A DNA stretch of 64,000 nucleotides from Collinsella sp. (GTDB lineage: Bacteria > Actinomycetota > Coriobacteriia > Coriobacteriales > Coriobacteriaceae), in NCBI GenBank assembly GCA_018373675.1, contig JAHAGQ010000007.1, positions 1 through 64,000 on the forward strand. The letters are read 5' to 3'. The translations under genes were made by a program, and so were the position numbers. The notes under the pieces are model-generated. The model saw only the letters and a program-made list of their open reading frames with translations, made no database searches and was not told where the DNA came from. Position 1 is the stretch's first letter. Each line of letters starts with the position of its first letter. This document shows, one piece after another, positions 40,455-48,369 of the stretch.

Positions 40455-43358
40455 TTAGGCATTCAGCTTGACGATCGGAGCGAATCCCTTCATAAGCTTT
40501 TTGGTCTGGCCGGTCTTTTCGAATTGAACCTCGATCATGTCTCCGGCGACCGAGATCACGGTACCCGTGCCAAAAGTCTTGTGGCTCACGGTATCGCCCG
40601 CGGCAAAGTCCTGCGATGCGCTGGCACGATCGACCTTGCGCTCCACCGTCGGGGACACCTTGGAAGACGGCTTTTTGGCTCGCGACGCGCCCGAACCAAA
40701 AGTCGAGGCAACACGGCCGGCGTCAGGCGAAACCCCACGATGGCGCTCGGTCCCGTAACTGCTGCCGCCAAAGAAATCGTCAAAGCTCGATCCGCCGCGC
40801 GAACCGGAACCGCCGGTCGAGCGCGTATGCGAGCCAAACACCTTGCCGCCGTACATATCCGAGCCCATGCCCGAGCCAAAGGTGCCGTGACGGTCGCCGC
40901 GCTTCTCCCAGCCCGTGCCCTCAAAACCGGCAGAACCGATGCCGCTAAACTCGATATCCTCAAACGGAATCTCGTTGAGGAAGCGCGAGCGCGGGTTGGC
41001 AGAGGTCGAGCCGTAGGTGCGACGCGTGGCCGCATAGGTCAGGAACAGGCGCTTGCGAGCACGCGTGATGGCGACGTAGGCCAAGCGACGCTCCTCCTCG
41101 AGCTTGCCCGGATCGTCACTACCGCCAAAGTCGTGCACGTGCGGGAAGATACCCTCCTCCATGCCGGCCACGAACACCGCCGGGAACTCCAGGCCCTTGG
41201 CGGAGTGGATGGTCATCATGGTAATGGCATGCGTCTCGCCGGCCAGGGAATCCAAGTCGGAGCGCAGGGCCAGCCACTCCATGAGCGCCGGCAGCGCCTT
41301 ACAGGTGAGCGGACCGTAGGTGCGCTCGATCTCGTCGGCATGCACGGCACCCGCCGGCATCTCCGTCGGCGCGGCATACGCGTTGCCCGCGATGGCGGCG
41401 GCCAGGGCATCCTGCGGAGACAGCGCCGGGGCGGCTAGACTATCGAGCGGATTGGAACCCGCGGCGTCTCGCGCGCCAACGAGCGCCTCAAACGAGGATA
41501 CCGGGGCAGACGGCCCCGGTTCGGGCGCAGGCGCGCTCACCACGACGGGCTCGGGCTCGGCGCTGACAGGCACATCGGCAACACCGGCAGCGCGCAGCTC
41601 TTCCAAGCTCTCGAGCGTACCTTCGATGTCCTCGTGCGTCTCCTCAAATTCGGCGGCGACGCCCAGGAATTCCTGGATGTTCTCGGCGCGGCTCTCGGAC
41701 TCCATGGTGCCCTCGGCGCGGAAAGCCTGCAGCAGGCCCGTCTTATCGACGATCATCTCGACGACGTCCTTGAGTTCGCCGTCCATGCGGCGACCTTCGC
41801 GCACCAGCGAGACAAAGCTCGACAGGCCATTGCGCACCTTGGCGCTAAACATGCCTGTCTCGGCTGTTGCGATCTCGCAGGCCTGGAAGAACGAGCAACG
41901 GTTGTCGCGCGCCAGCTGCTCGATCTTTTGGATCGAGGTGGAGCCGATGCCGCGGCGCGGCGTGTTGATGACGCGCTTGACGCTCATCTCGTCGGCCGGG
42001 TTCACGATCATCTTGAGGTAGGCCATGACGTCGCGGATCTCGGCGCGATCGAAGAATCGCGTGCCGCCCACGATCTTGTAGGGAACGCCCGCGCGCAGGA
42101 ACATATCTTCGAGAATACGCGACTGAGCGTTGGTGCGGTAGAACACGGCGATATCGTCGTAGCTCGTACCCTTGGCATGCAGCTTCTCGATCTCGCCGGC
42201 AATCCAGCGGCCCTCGTCGCGCTCGTCGCTCGCCTGGAAGGCCTGGATTTTCTCGCCATCGCCCTCGGCCGTAAACAGGCGCTTGTCCTTGCGCTGAGAG
42301 TTGTGGCGCACCACGGCGTTGGCGGCGCTCAGGATGTGACCCGTGGAGCGGTAGTTCTGCTCCAGCTTGACGGTCTTGCAGTTTTTAAAGTCCTTCTCAA
42401 AGTCCAGGATATTGGTGATGTCGGCGCCACGCCAGCTATAAATGGACTGATCGTCGTCGCCCACGACCATGAGGTTTTGGTACTTGGCGGCCAGTAGATT
42501 GGCGATCTCGTACTGGACGTGGTTGGTGTCCTGATACTCGTCGACGCTAATGTAGCGGAAGCGCTCCTGGTACTTGTCGAGCACCTCGGGGCGGGTGCGC
42601 AGCAGCTCGAGCGCGCGCACGAGCAGGTCGTCAAAGTCCATCGCATTGGCAGCGCGCAGGCGGCGCTCCAGCTCCAAGTAGACCTGTGCGGCCTTTTTAT
42701 CGTTGGGGCTATCGGCGGACTTGAGCATGTCCTCGGGGCCGATCATGGCGTTTTTAGCCGAGCTAATCTTGCTGCGGATCATGTTGATGGGGAACTGCTT
42801 TTGCTCGATGCCGAGTGCCTGCATAATGTCGCGCACCATGCGCTTTGAGTCATCGTCATCGTAGATGGTGAACTGACCGGTGTATCCCAGCAGGTCGGCG
42901 TCCTCGCGCAGCATACGCACGCACATGGCATGGAAGGTGCATACCCACATGCCACGGGTGCCGCTGGGAATGAGTGCCGCCAGACGCTCACGCATCTCGG
43001 CCGCGGCCTTGTTGGTAAACGTGATGGCAAGGATCTGCCAGGGCTTAACGCCCAGGTCGCCGAGCATATGTGCGATACGGAAGGTCAAGACGCGGGTCTT
43101 GCCCGAGCCGGCGCCGGCAAGGACCAGCAGCGGGCCCTCGGTGGTCAGGACCGCCTCGCGCTGAGCGGGATTAAGGCTGTCGATGTCGACGAGCGGCTTG
43201 GCGGGCTTGGGCGCCGGCGCGGGAGCGTCGTAGATGTCGAGCGGAACGAGCTCGGGCTCCGGCGCAGCAGGGGCGGTGTATGCATCGAGCGGCACGGGTT
43301 CCGGCGCGGGCGGCACAGGTACCGCGACATTCTTTTCCCAGGGCAAGGGCTGGGTCAT
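40455..43358 (-). CDS. pcrA: PcrA/UvrD-type superfamily 1 DNA helicase
   Basis: A 967-residue 3'-5' helicase for repair and replication. Motif I AGAGSGKTRVLTFRI, Ia ITFTNKAA, II VDEYQDTN, III GDDDQSIYSWRGA, IV QNYRS, V MTIHSAKGLEF, and VI VAITRARK are complete. Relatives are about 730 residues. The excess is a Pro-rich N terminus with a repeated PLD.Y.AP motif (about residues 8-50), an Ala/Pro/Val insertion before motif V (about 600-700), and a Gly/Ser-rich linker before a C-terminal Tudor-like domain (GDTVSHKTFGTGTVISV). Start ATG 43358 with GAGGAG. Confidence 0.94.
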   Translation of the reverse strand: MTQPLPWEKNVAVPVPPAPEPVPLDAYTAPAAPEPELVPLDIYDAPAPAPKPAKPLVDIDSLNPAQREAVLTTEGPLLVLAGAGSGKTRVLTFRIAHMLGDLGVKPWQILAITFTNKAAAEMRERLAALIPSGTRGMWVCTFHAMCVRMLREDADLLGYTGQFTIYDDDDSKRMVRDIMQALGIEQKQFPINMIRSKISSAKNAMIGPEDMLKSADSPNDKKAAQVYLELERRLRAANAMDFDDLLVRALELLRTRPEVLDKYQERFRYISVDEYQDTNHVQYEIANLLAAKYQNLMVVGDDDQSIYSWRGADITNILDFEKDFKNCKTVKLEQNYRSTGHILSAANAVVRHNSQRKDKRLFTAEGDGEKIQAFQASDERDEGRWIAGEIEKLHAKGTSYDDIAVFYRTNAQSRILEDMFLRAGVPYKIVGGTRFFDRAEIRDVMAYLKMIVNPADEMSVKRVINTPRRGIGSTSIQKIEQLARDNRCSFFQACEIATAETGMFSAKVRNGLSSFVSLVREGRRMDGELKDVVEMIVDKTGLLQAFRAEGTMESESRAENIQEFLGVAAEFEETHEDIEGTLESLEELRAAGVADVPVSAEPEPVVVSAPAPEPGPSAPVSSFEALVGARDAAGSNPLDSLAAPALSPQDALAAAIAGNAYAAPTEMPAGAVHADEIERTYGPLTCKALPALMEWLALRSDLDSLAGETHAITMMTIHSAKGLEFPAVFVAGMEEGIFPHVHDFGGSDDPGKLEEERRLAYVAITRARKRLFLTYAATRRTYGSTSANPRSRFLNEIPFEDIEFSGIGSAGFEGTGWEKRGDRHGTFGSGMGSDMYGGKVFGSHTRSTGGSGSRGGSSFDDFFGGSSYGTERHRGVSPDAGRVASTFGSGASRAKKPSSKVSPTVERKVDRASASQDFAAGDTVSHKTFGTGTVISVAGDMIEVQFEKTGQTKKLMKGFAPIVKLNA

Positions 43359-43497
43359 GGGCGACTCCTCATCTGACGGACGGCGCGCCTGCGGGCAGCG
43401 CCATAGTTTGAGCCGTACCAGTATACCGAGCCGCGCGGACACCGACGCAAATCACACCACGACTCCGTGCGTCACCGTCAGGCTCGCCCCAACGGAT

Positions 43498-43530
43498 TTG
43501 GTGCAATGGGGTCAGGTTAGTCTGCACCAA
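43498..43530. repeat. REP-like hairpin (TTGGTGCA...TGCACCAA family)
   Basis: TTGGTGCA and TGCACCAA flank ATGGGGTCAGGTTAGTC. Aligns with the reverse complement of the element at 37176-37206. In the 333-bp gap between pcrA and uppP, which holds no gene. Confidence 0.7.
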
Positions 43531-43605
43531 TCTATTGACAATCACGAAACCGCCGATGTCATGGCAGCGGCAGCGAGCGACGGTCAGGGCGAACAAATTG
43601 GCATG

Positions 43606-43647
43606 AAAAGGGGGCGGCATAGACCTTTTGGTCATGCCACCCCCTTT
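43606..43647 (-). terminator. Terminator of uppP
   Basis: AAAGGGGG.GGCAT.GACC paired with GGTCATGCC.CCCCCTTT behind the uppP stop; followed by TTTTC on the minus strand. Confidence 0.75.
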
Positions 43648-43691
43648 GAATGACAAGTTGTCGCCCTGGCCGCCGCGCAGCGTCGACTAAG

Positions 43692-44672
43692 TTAGAGGCC
43701 GAGCATCGGCTCCAGAACGAAGAAGTATGCGAGCACTACGATGCCCAGGATGATGCGGTAAACACCGAAGCACTTGAAGTCGTGACGGCGGACGAAGCCC
43801 ATGAGCCACTTGATGGCGATGAGCGACACCACAAAGGCCACAACGCAACCCACGCCCAGGATAGCGACCTCGTTGGCGCCGAACGTACCGCCCTTGATGA
43901 AATACTTGACCAGCTTGAGCGCACTCGCGCCAAACATGACAGGGATGGCCAGGAAGAACGTAAACTTGGACGCCACCGAACGCGTGCAGCCCAAAAGCAG
44001 GCCGCCGATGATGGTAGAACCGGAGCGAGACGTTCCAGGCACCAGCGAAAGCACCTGGAAGCAGCCGATACCCAGCGCAGTCTTCCAGCTCAGGTCCTCG
44101 AGCGTGGCGATGGAGCCAAAGTCCAGATTCTCGTCATCGTCCTCATCCTCATCGGTAGCCGCGGCGGGCGCCGCAAAGTGCGCACCGGCGGGACGTCCAC
44201 CCGACACCACAGCACGCGAACCAAACGAACCGGCAACGGCCATTTCCTCGCGCTTGCTCGCGCGCCAGTTCTCGATCACGATAAACAGCACGCCGTACAC
44301 AATGAGCGCCAGCGCCACGACGGGAGCATTGTAGAAATGCTCCTCCATCCAGTCGTTAAGCGGCAGACCGATCGCCGCGGCGGGAATGCAGCCGAGCACA
44401 ATCTTGCCCCACAGCACCCAGGTGTCGCGACGGCCCTCCTTGCCCTTGCTAGGCGAGAACGGATTGAGCTCATGGAAGAACAGCACACAGACGGCCAGAA
44501 TGGCGCCGAGCTGAATCACGACCAGGAACATATTCCAGAACGTCTCGCTCACGTTCATCTTGACGAACTCGTCCACCAAGATCATGTGACCGGTCGACGA
44601 AACAGGCAGCCATTCGGTGATGCCCTCGACCAGGCCCATGAAGGCAGATTTTAGAAGCTCGATAATATCCAA
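43692..44672 (-). CDS. uppP: Undecaprenyl-diphosphatase
   Basis: A 326-residue BacA/UppP membrane phosphatase recycling undecaprenyl carrier lipid for cell-wall synthesis. Signature LVEGITEWLPVSSTGHMILV and the second motif LSLVPGTSRSGSTI are intact. Family length is near 270; an acidic loop (about residues 145-190, with TDEDEDDDENLD) accounts for the rest. The start is best placed at TTG 44672, with GAGGGGG 5 nt upstream and the family N terminus; a GTG at 44693 has no ribosome site. Confidence 0.93.
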   Translation of the reverse strand: MDIIELLKSAFMGLVEGITEWLPVSSTGHMILVDEFVKMNVSETFWNMFLVVIQLGAILAVCVLFFHELNPFSPSKGKEGRRDTWVLWGKIVLGCIPAAAIGLPLNDWMEEHFYNAPVVALALIVYGVLFIVIENWRASKREEMAVAGSFGSRAVVSGGRPAGAHFAAPAAATDEDEDDDENLDFGSIATLEDLSWKTALGIGCFQVLSLVPGTSRSGSTIIGGLLLGCTRSVASKFTFFLAIPVMFGASALKLVKYFIKGGTFGANEVAILGVGCVVAFVVSLIAIKWLMGFVRRHDFKCFGVYRIILGIVVLAYFFVLEPMLGL

Positions 44673-44919
44673 AGGGACCCCCTCGTTAGACACCCGCCGA
44701 TATTGTTCTGCGGACGGTGCGGGCGATGTCCCATTATCAACCGTTCGGGCGCGTCTACGCCTACCCTTACCAAAAAACTCGCCCGTTCACAGAATTGCGA
44801 GCGGTCAAACCCAAATCCTTGGGTATAACTGCAACAAGATAAAGTGTCCGGCGGCCAACGCGCCCGCGCCCGCCCGATGCACGAGCCCCGCGCCCGTGCG
44901 ATAGACCAAGGAGGAAACC

Positions 44920-45357
44920 ATGAACGAGGGCTACACCAAGGTATTTGTTTCACTCGACGGTACTGAGCAGCAGGATTTTGTGCTCGCACGCGCCATCAAG
45001 GTCGCCGCGAACAACGGCGCCAAGCTAATCATCGGCCACGTTATCGATTCCACGGCGCTCGAGAGCGCCGGTTCCTATCCGGTCGATCTGGTCAACGGCC
45101 TAGAGGAGGCATTTAAGAACTCCATTGCCAAGCAGCTCGAGGAGGCCAAGGCCAATCCCGATATTCCCGAGGTCGAGGTCATGATTCGCGCCGGCCGCAT
45201 TCGCGAGACGCTCAAGGACGAGATGCTCGACGTGGTTAAGCCCGACCTGGTGCTCTGCGGCGCCCGCGGCCTGTCCTCGATCAAGTATGCGCTGCTGGGT
45301 TCGATTTCGACGTTCCTGCTGCGCAATACGGACTGCGACATCTTGGTCGTGAAGTAG
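44920..45357 (+). CDS. Universal stress protein family member
   Basis: A 145-residue single UspA domain. VFVSLDGTEQQDFVLARAI at the N terminus and the C-terminal ATP-binding pattern CGARGLSSIKYALLGSISTFLLRNTDCDILVVK (G-2x-G-9x-G-S type) are visible. Ribosome site AAGGAGG. A large palindrome follows the stop codon by 13 bp. Confidence 0.9.
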   Translation: MNEGYTKVFVSLDGTEQQDFVLARAIKVAANNGAKLIIGHVIDSTALESAGSYPVDLVNGLEEAFKNSIAKQLEEAKANPDIPEVEVMIRAGRIRETLKDEMLDVVKPDLVLCGARGLSSIKYALLGSISTFLLRNTDCDILVVK

Positions 45358-45370
45358 CGTTGCTCCCACC

Positions 45371-45463
45371 GGCCGCGGGGCCTGCGGGGTTTCCACGGGC
45401 ACGTCCTCGCCGCGTTGCGGCTGCGGGATGTGCCCTTAGGAAACCCCTCCCGGCCCCGCGGCC
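45371..45463. repeat. 93-bp GC-rich palindrome behind uspA
   Basis: Nested stems: GGCCGCGGGGCC (45371-45382) with its exact complement at 45452-45463, GGGGTTTCC with GGAAACCCC, and GGGCAC with GTGCCC. No T run follows. Comparable in design to 40326-40440 but different in sequence. Confidence 0.7.
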
Positions 45464-45537
45464 TTCGCAGCCTTGCTTCAACGAGTTGTCTGATGGAAAA
45501 ATGGCGTGCCGCCCCGTTTGGGGCGACACGTTTTTGT

Positions 45538-45564
45538 TATGGGGGATTCATTTGAGCCCCCATA
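45538..45564. repeat. Inverted repeat TATGGGGG/CCCCCATA
   Basis: 8-bp perfect arms with an 11-nt loop between uspA and the histidine kinase gene; may terminate either gene. Confidence 0.5.
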
Positions 45565-45568
45565 GTTG

Positions 45569-45626
45569 TGTTCACGTTCGGGAACATAGCGCCAATTGCC
45601 TTAGCTATGTTCACGTTCGGGAACAT
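45569..45626. repeat. Two 19-bp direct repeats TGTTCACGTTCGGGAACAT
   Basis: Exact copies at 45569-45587 and 45608-45626, 39 bp apart; each is itself an inverted repeat (TGTTC/GAACA), and the pair is joined by GAACATAGC/GCTATGTTC. Located behind the histidine kinase stop codon. Confidence 0.75.
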
Positions 45627-45653
45627 TGCCGTCCGCACCGCAAGACGGCCCGA

Positions 45654-46697
45654 CTACTCGAAATATTGGAACTTGTTGGTTGAGAAGGCGAATGTTACGA
45701 CGAAGCCTTCGCCCGGCTCCGATGCCGCGGTGACGTCGATGCCCATCTTGGAGCACAGGCGCGCCACCAGGTAGAGGCCGATGCCCGTTGCGCGCTTGGT
45801 GGTGCGGCCGTTGTCGCCGGTAAAGCCCTTCTCGAACACGCGAGGCAGGTCTGCCGCACACACGCCACAGCCGTTGTCCGCGACGGTAAGCTCGATGCGC
45901 TCGCTTGCCAGACCCTCGTCCAGCAACGCACCCGAAAACACGATCTTTGCGCCGTCCTCACGCGCATATTTAATGCTGTTCTGAATGAGCTGGCCCAGAA
46001 TAAACTCGAGCCACTTCTCGTCGGTAAAGACCTCAAAGTCGAGGTTCTCGCACACCGGCGCCACGTGTGCCGCGATGAGCTCGCGCGCGTTGGCCTTAAT
46101 CGCGCCCGTCACCAGGGTCTTGAGATCCCAGCGGCGAATCAAGTAGTCGCGCTCCACGACTTCCGAGCGCGCGTAATACAGCGCTTGATCGATATAGCGC
46201 TCCACGCGGGCCAGCTCGCGACCCAGGTCATCCACACGCGACAGGTCGTCTTCGCTGCCATCCAGGTTTTCCAAAATCAGATGGGCCGCCGCCAGGGGCA
46301 GCTTGGCCTCGTGGACCCAGCTCTCGATATAGTCGCGATAGTCATCGGTCTGACGCCGGCCTTCGGCAACCTCGTCGCAGGCGGCTTTGCCCACCCGGCG
46401 CAAGACCTCGTACTCGAGCTCGCCCTCGGCATAGGTCGGGCATTGCACCATCTCCTGCACCCATGCGGGACTCTCGAGCTCCTCTGCCGCACGCTCCAGC
46501 TGGCGCAGAAAACGACGACGGCGCGCGTATTCGATCACGATGCCGAGCATGCCAAAGATAAAGGACACGCCGACCGCCACGACCACGATAGAGACGGGTG
46601 CACCGGCGACCGTCAGCACAAAGCAGCTCAGCAGCACGCCGCACGTCCACACGGCGACGGGAAGCAGCGCGTCTTTAAAGAACTTGCCAAACGACAT
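45654..46697 (-). CDS. BceS-like sensor histidine kinase
   Basis: A 347-residue kinase with two N-terminal membrane helices (about 10-60) and almost no external loop, as in intramembrane-sensing BceS/GraS kinases. The phosphorylated His is in ESWVHEAKLPLAAAHLIL. ATPase motifs N (GQLIQNSIKYA), G1 (VADNGCGV), F (VFEKGFTG) and G2 (TGIGLYLVARL) follow. BceS kinases usually respond through a BceAB antibiotic-flux transporter, which is not adjacent here. Nine bases behind its response regulator. Confidence 0.9.
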   Translation of the reverse strand: MSFGKFFKDALLPVAVWTCGVLLSCFVLTVAGAPVSIVVVAVGVSFIFGMLGIVIEYARRRRFLRQLERAAEELESPAWVQEMVQCPTYAEGELEYEVLRRVGKAACDEVAEGRRQTDDYRDYIESWVHEAKLPLAAAHLILENLDGSEDDLSRVDDLGRELARVERYIDQALYYARSEVVERDYLIRRWDLKTLVTGAIKANARELIAAHVAPVCENLDFEVFTDEKWLEFILGQLIQNSIKYAREDGAKIVFSGALLDEGLASERIELTVADNGCGVCAADLPRVFEKGFTGDNGRTTKRATGIGLYLVARLCSKMGIDVTAASEPGEGFVVTFAFSTNKFQYFE

Positions 46698-46706
46698 AGC
46701 CGGCCC

Positions 46707-47378
46707 CTAGACCGAATAGCCTTGGCCGCGGTGCGTTGTCAAATACCCCTTGATGCCGATTTTTTCGAGCGTGGTGCGCAGGCGGTTGATGTTGACGGTG
46801 AGCGTATTGTCGTCCACGAAGGCGTCGGAGCCCCACAGGTCCTGCATGATGGCCGAGCGCGAAACAATCTTGCCCGCGCGGCTCAGAAGCAGTGAGAGGA
46901 TACGCAGCTCGTTTTTGGTGAGCTCGGTGCTAGTGCCGGTTTGCGTGTTGGTAACCATGGAGCGGGCGAGGTCGAGCTCCAGCCCCTTGTGGACAAGTGT
47001 GCTGCGCTCGCCTGCCGCCGCGGTGCGACGCAGCAGTGCGTTGATGCGCGCCACGAGCACACGGGCGCTGTAGGGCTTGGGAACAAAGTCGTCCGCGCCG
47101 AGCGTCATGGCCATGACCTCGTCGATCTCGGTCGTGCGCGACGTGAGGACGATAATGGGAACCTCGGATTCGCGGCGAACCTCGTGGCAGATATGCTGGC
47201 CGTCCTTGACGGGAAGTGTGAGGTCGAGCAGCACCAGGTCGGGCGCGGCGGCGAGAATATCGCGCGAGACATGCTCAAACGATTCGCAGGCCTCGATTTC
47301 AAACCCGGCGCGGGCAAGGATGTCGATAAGCTCACGACGAATGGGCTCGTCGTCCTCAACGACATAGATCAGCGCCAT
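46707..47378 (-). CDS. OmpR-family response regulator
   Basis: A 223-residue regulator. Receiver domain residues 1-118 with VVEDDEP, phospho-Asp in LVLLDLTLP, and Lys in FVPKPYS. DNA-binding winged helix in the C-terminal half (TELTKNELRILSLLLSRAGKIVSR, TVNINRLRTTLEKIG, GQGYSV). Partner of the BceS-like kinase downstream. Confidence 0.93.
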   Translation of the reverse strand: MALIYVVEDDEPIRRELIDILARAGFEIEACESFEHVSRDILAAAPDLVLLDLTLPVKDGQHICHEVRRESEVPIIVLTSRTTEIDEVMAMTLGADDFVPKPYSARVLVARINALLRRTAAAGERSTLVHKGLELDLARSMVTNTQTGTSTELTKNELRILSLLLSRAGKIVSRSAIMQDLWGSDAFVDDNTLTVNINRLRTTLEKIGIKGYLTTHRGQGYSV

Positions 47379-47556
47379 GGATTCCGCTCCCCTCTTGGTT
47401 GTCTTGCCCCATTATGACCGCGGAGCCGCAGGTGCGCGCCTCGCGCGGCACCAAGGTGACAGAACTGTTCGCAAGCGGGGGCGTTTTGTCCGCCTCACGC
47501 TCGCGACGGAAACGGAGACCAAAATGAGTTTTTAATCCCCGTCCCAGAAAAATCAT

Positions 47557-48264
47557 TTAGCGGCGGGCGCGGAGCTTTTCGTAGCCGTCGGCAAAGAAGG
47601 CGACCGTGGCGGCGTCGGCCTCCGCAGCGTCCGTCTCGGTTGCGGGAACCACGCCGTGCTCGTCGCTCACCAGGAACAGCGCGCCCTTGAGCTGCGCGGG
47701 AATGTCTACGCGCGTGACCGGGATGCCCTTGGTCTGGGCCAGTTGCTCAATGAGCGTCGCCGTGCCGCACAGGCACTCGTCCGCCGGCGCCACAAAGGCA
47801 AGCTCGCCGTTGTTGACGGCGGCGAGCAGCTCGGGCGCCACGCCGGTCTCGTCGGCTTCGGAGCGAGCCTCGGCAGAACGGGCACGCAGCGCCTTGGCCG
47901 ACGTGTCGGCCAGCGGCTCGTACTCCCCCACCGTCATGGCGGCATTACCGTTAACGTCGATCACCAGCATGAGCACGCCGTCGCGCGCGGTGTAATCGCC
48001 CTCGGCAAGCGACCACTCAACGTGCTGCTTGGCCCAGCTGAGCATGTTATGGGTAAGCGGCTCGCCCTGCACCAGGCGCTCGGACAGCGCACGAATGTGG
48101 CGGTTGAGCATGGGCACCTTTTTATTGGACATGCGCCAACGGCAGACAAGCGCGGGCTTGTCGAGCGTAAACTTCTCGACCGCCTCCTGATTGGCGCAAA
48201 ATTCCTCGTACGCACGCTGATCCTCGGCATTGCCAAACAGCTCGGCATCATCAATCTGGGGCAT
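47557..48264 (-). CDS. Uncharacterised soluble protein
   Basis: A 235-residue cytosolic protein (MPQIDDAELFGNAEDQRAYEEFC...). It contains DGVLMLVIDVNGNAAMTVGEYEPL and a Cys pair in DECLCGTATLI. I do not recognise the family; some resemblance to class IV aminotransferase-like folds is too weak to name. It lies downstream of purH, separated by a terminator. ATG 48264 with GAAAGG. Confidence 0.7.
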   Translation of the reverse strand: MPQIDDAELFGNAEDQRAYEEFCANQEAVEKFTLDKPALVCRWRMSNKKVPMLNRHIRALSERLVQGEPLTHNMLSWAKQHVEWSLAEGDYTARDGVLMLVIDVNGNAAMTVGEYEPLADTSAKALRARSAEARSEADETGVAPELLAAVNNGELAFVAPADECLCGTATLIEQLAQTKGIPVTRVDIPAQLKGALFLVSDEHGVVPATETDAAEADAATVAFFADGYEKLRARR

Positions 48265-48304
48265 GGTTGTACCTTTCGTGTTAGTCATTCCGTCCTCTTA
48301 TACC

Positions 48305-48340
48305 AAAAAGACGGCCCTCCAAACGGAGCAGCCGTCTTTT
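48305..48340 (-). terminator. Terminator of purH
   Basis: AAAAGACGGC/GCCGTCTTTT stem with a run of T residues on the minus strand. Confidence 0.88.
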
Positions 48341-48369
48341 GCAGAGATTATTTTGTCCCAAGGCGGAAC

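Noticed and set aside
45569..45626. Possible CRISPR array
   Set aside because: Only two copies, 39 bp apart, each palindromic, and no cas genes in the window.
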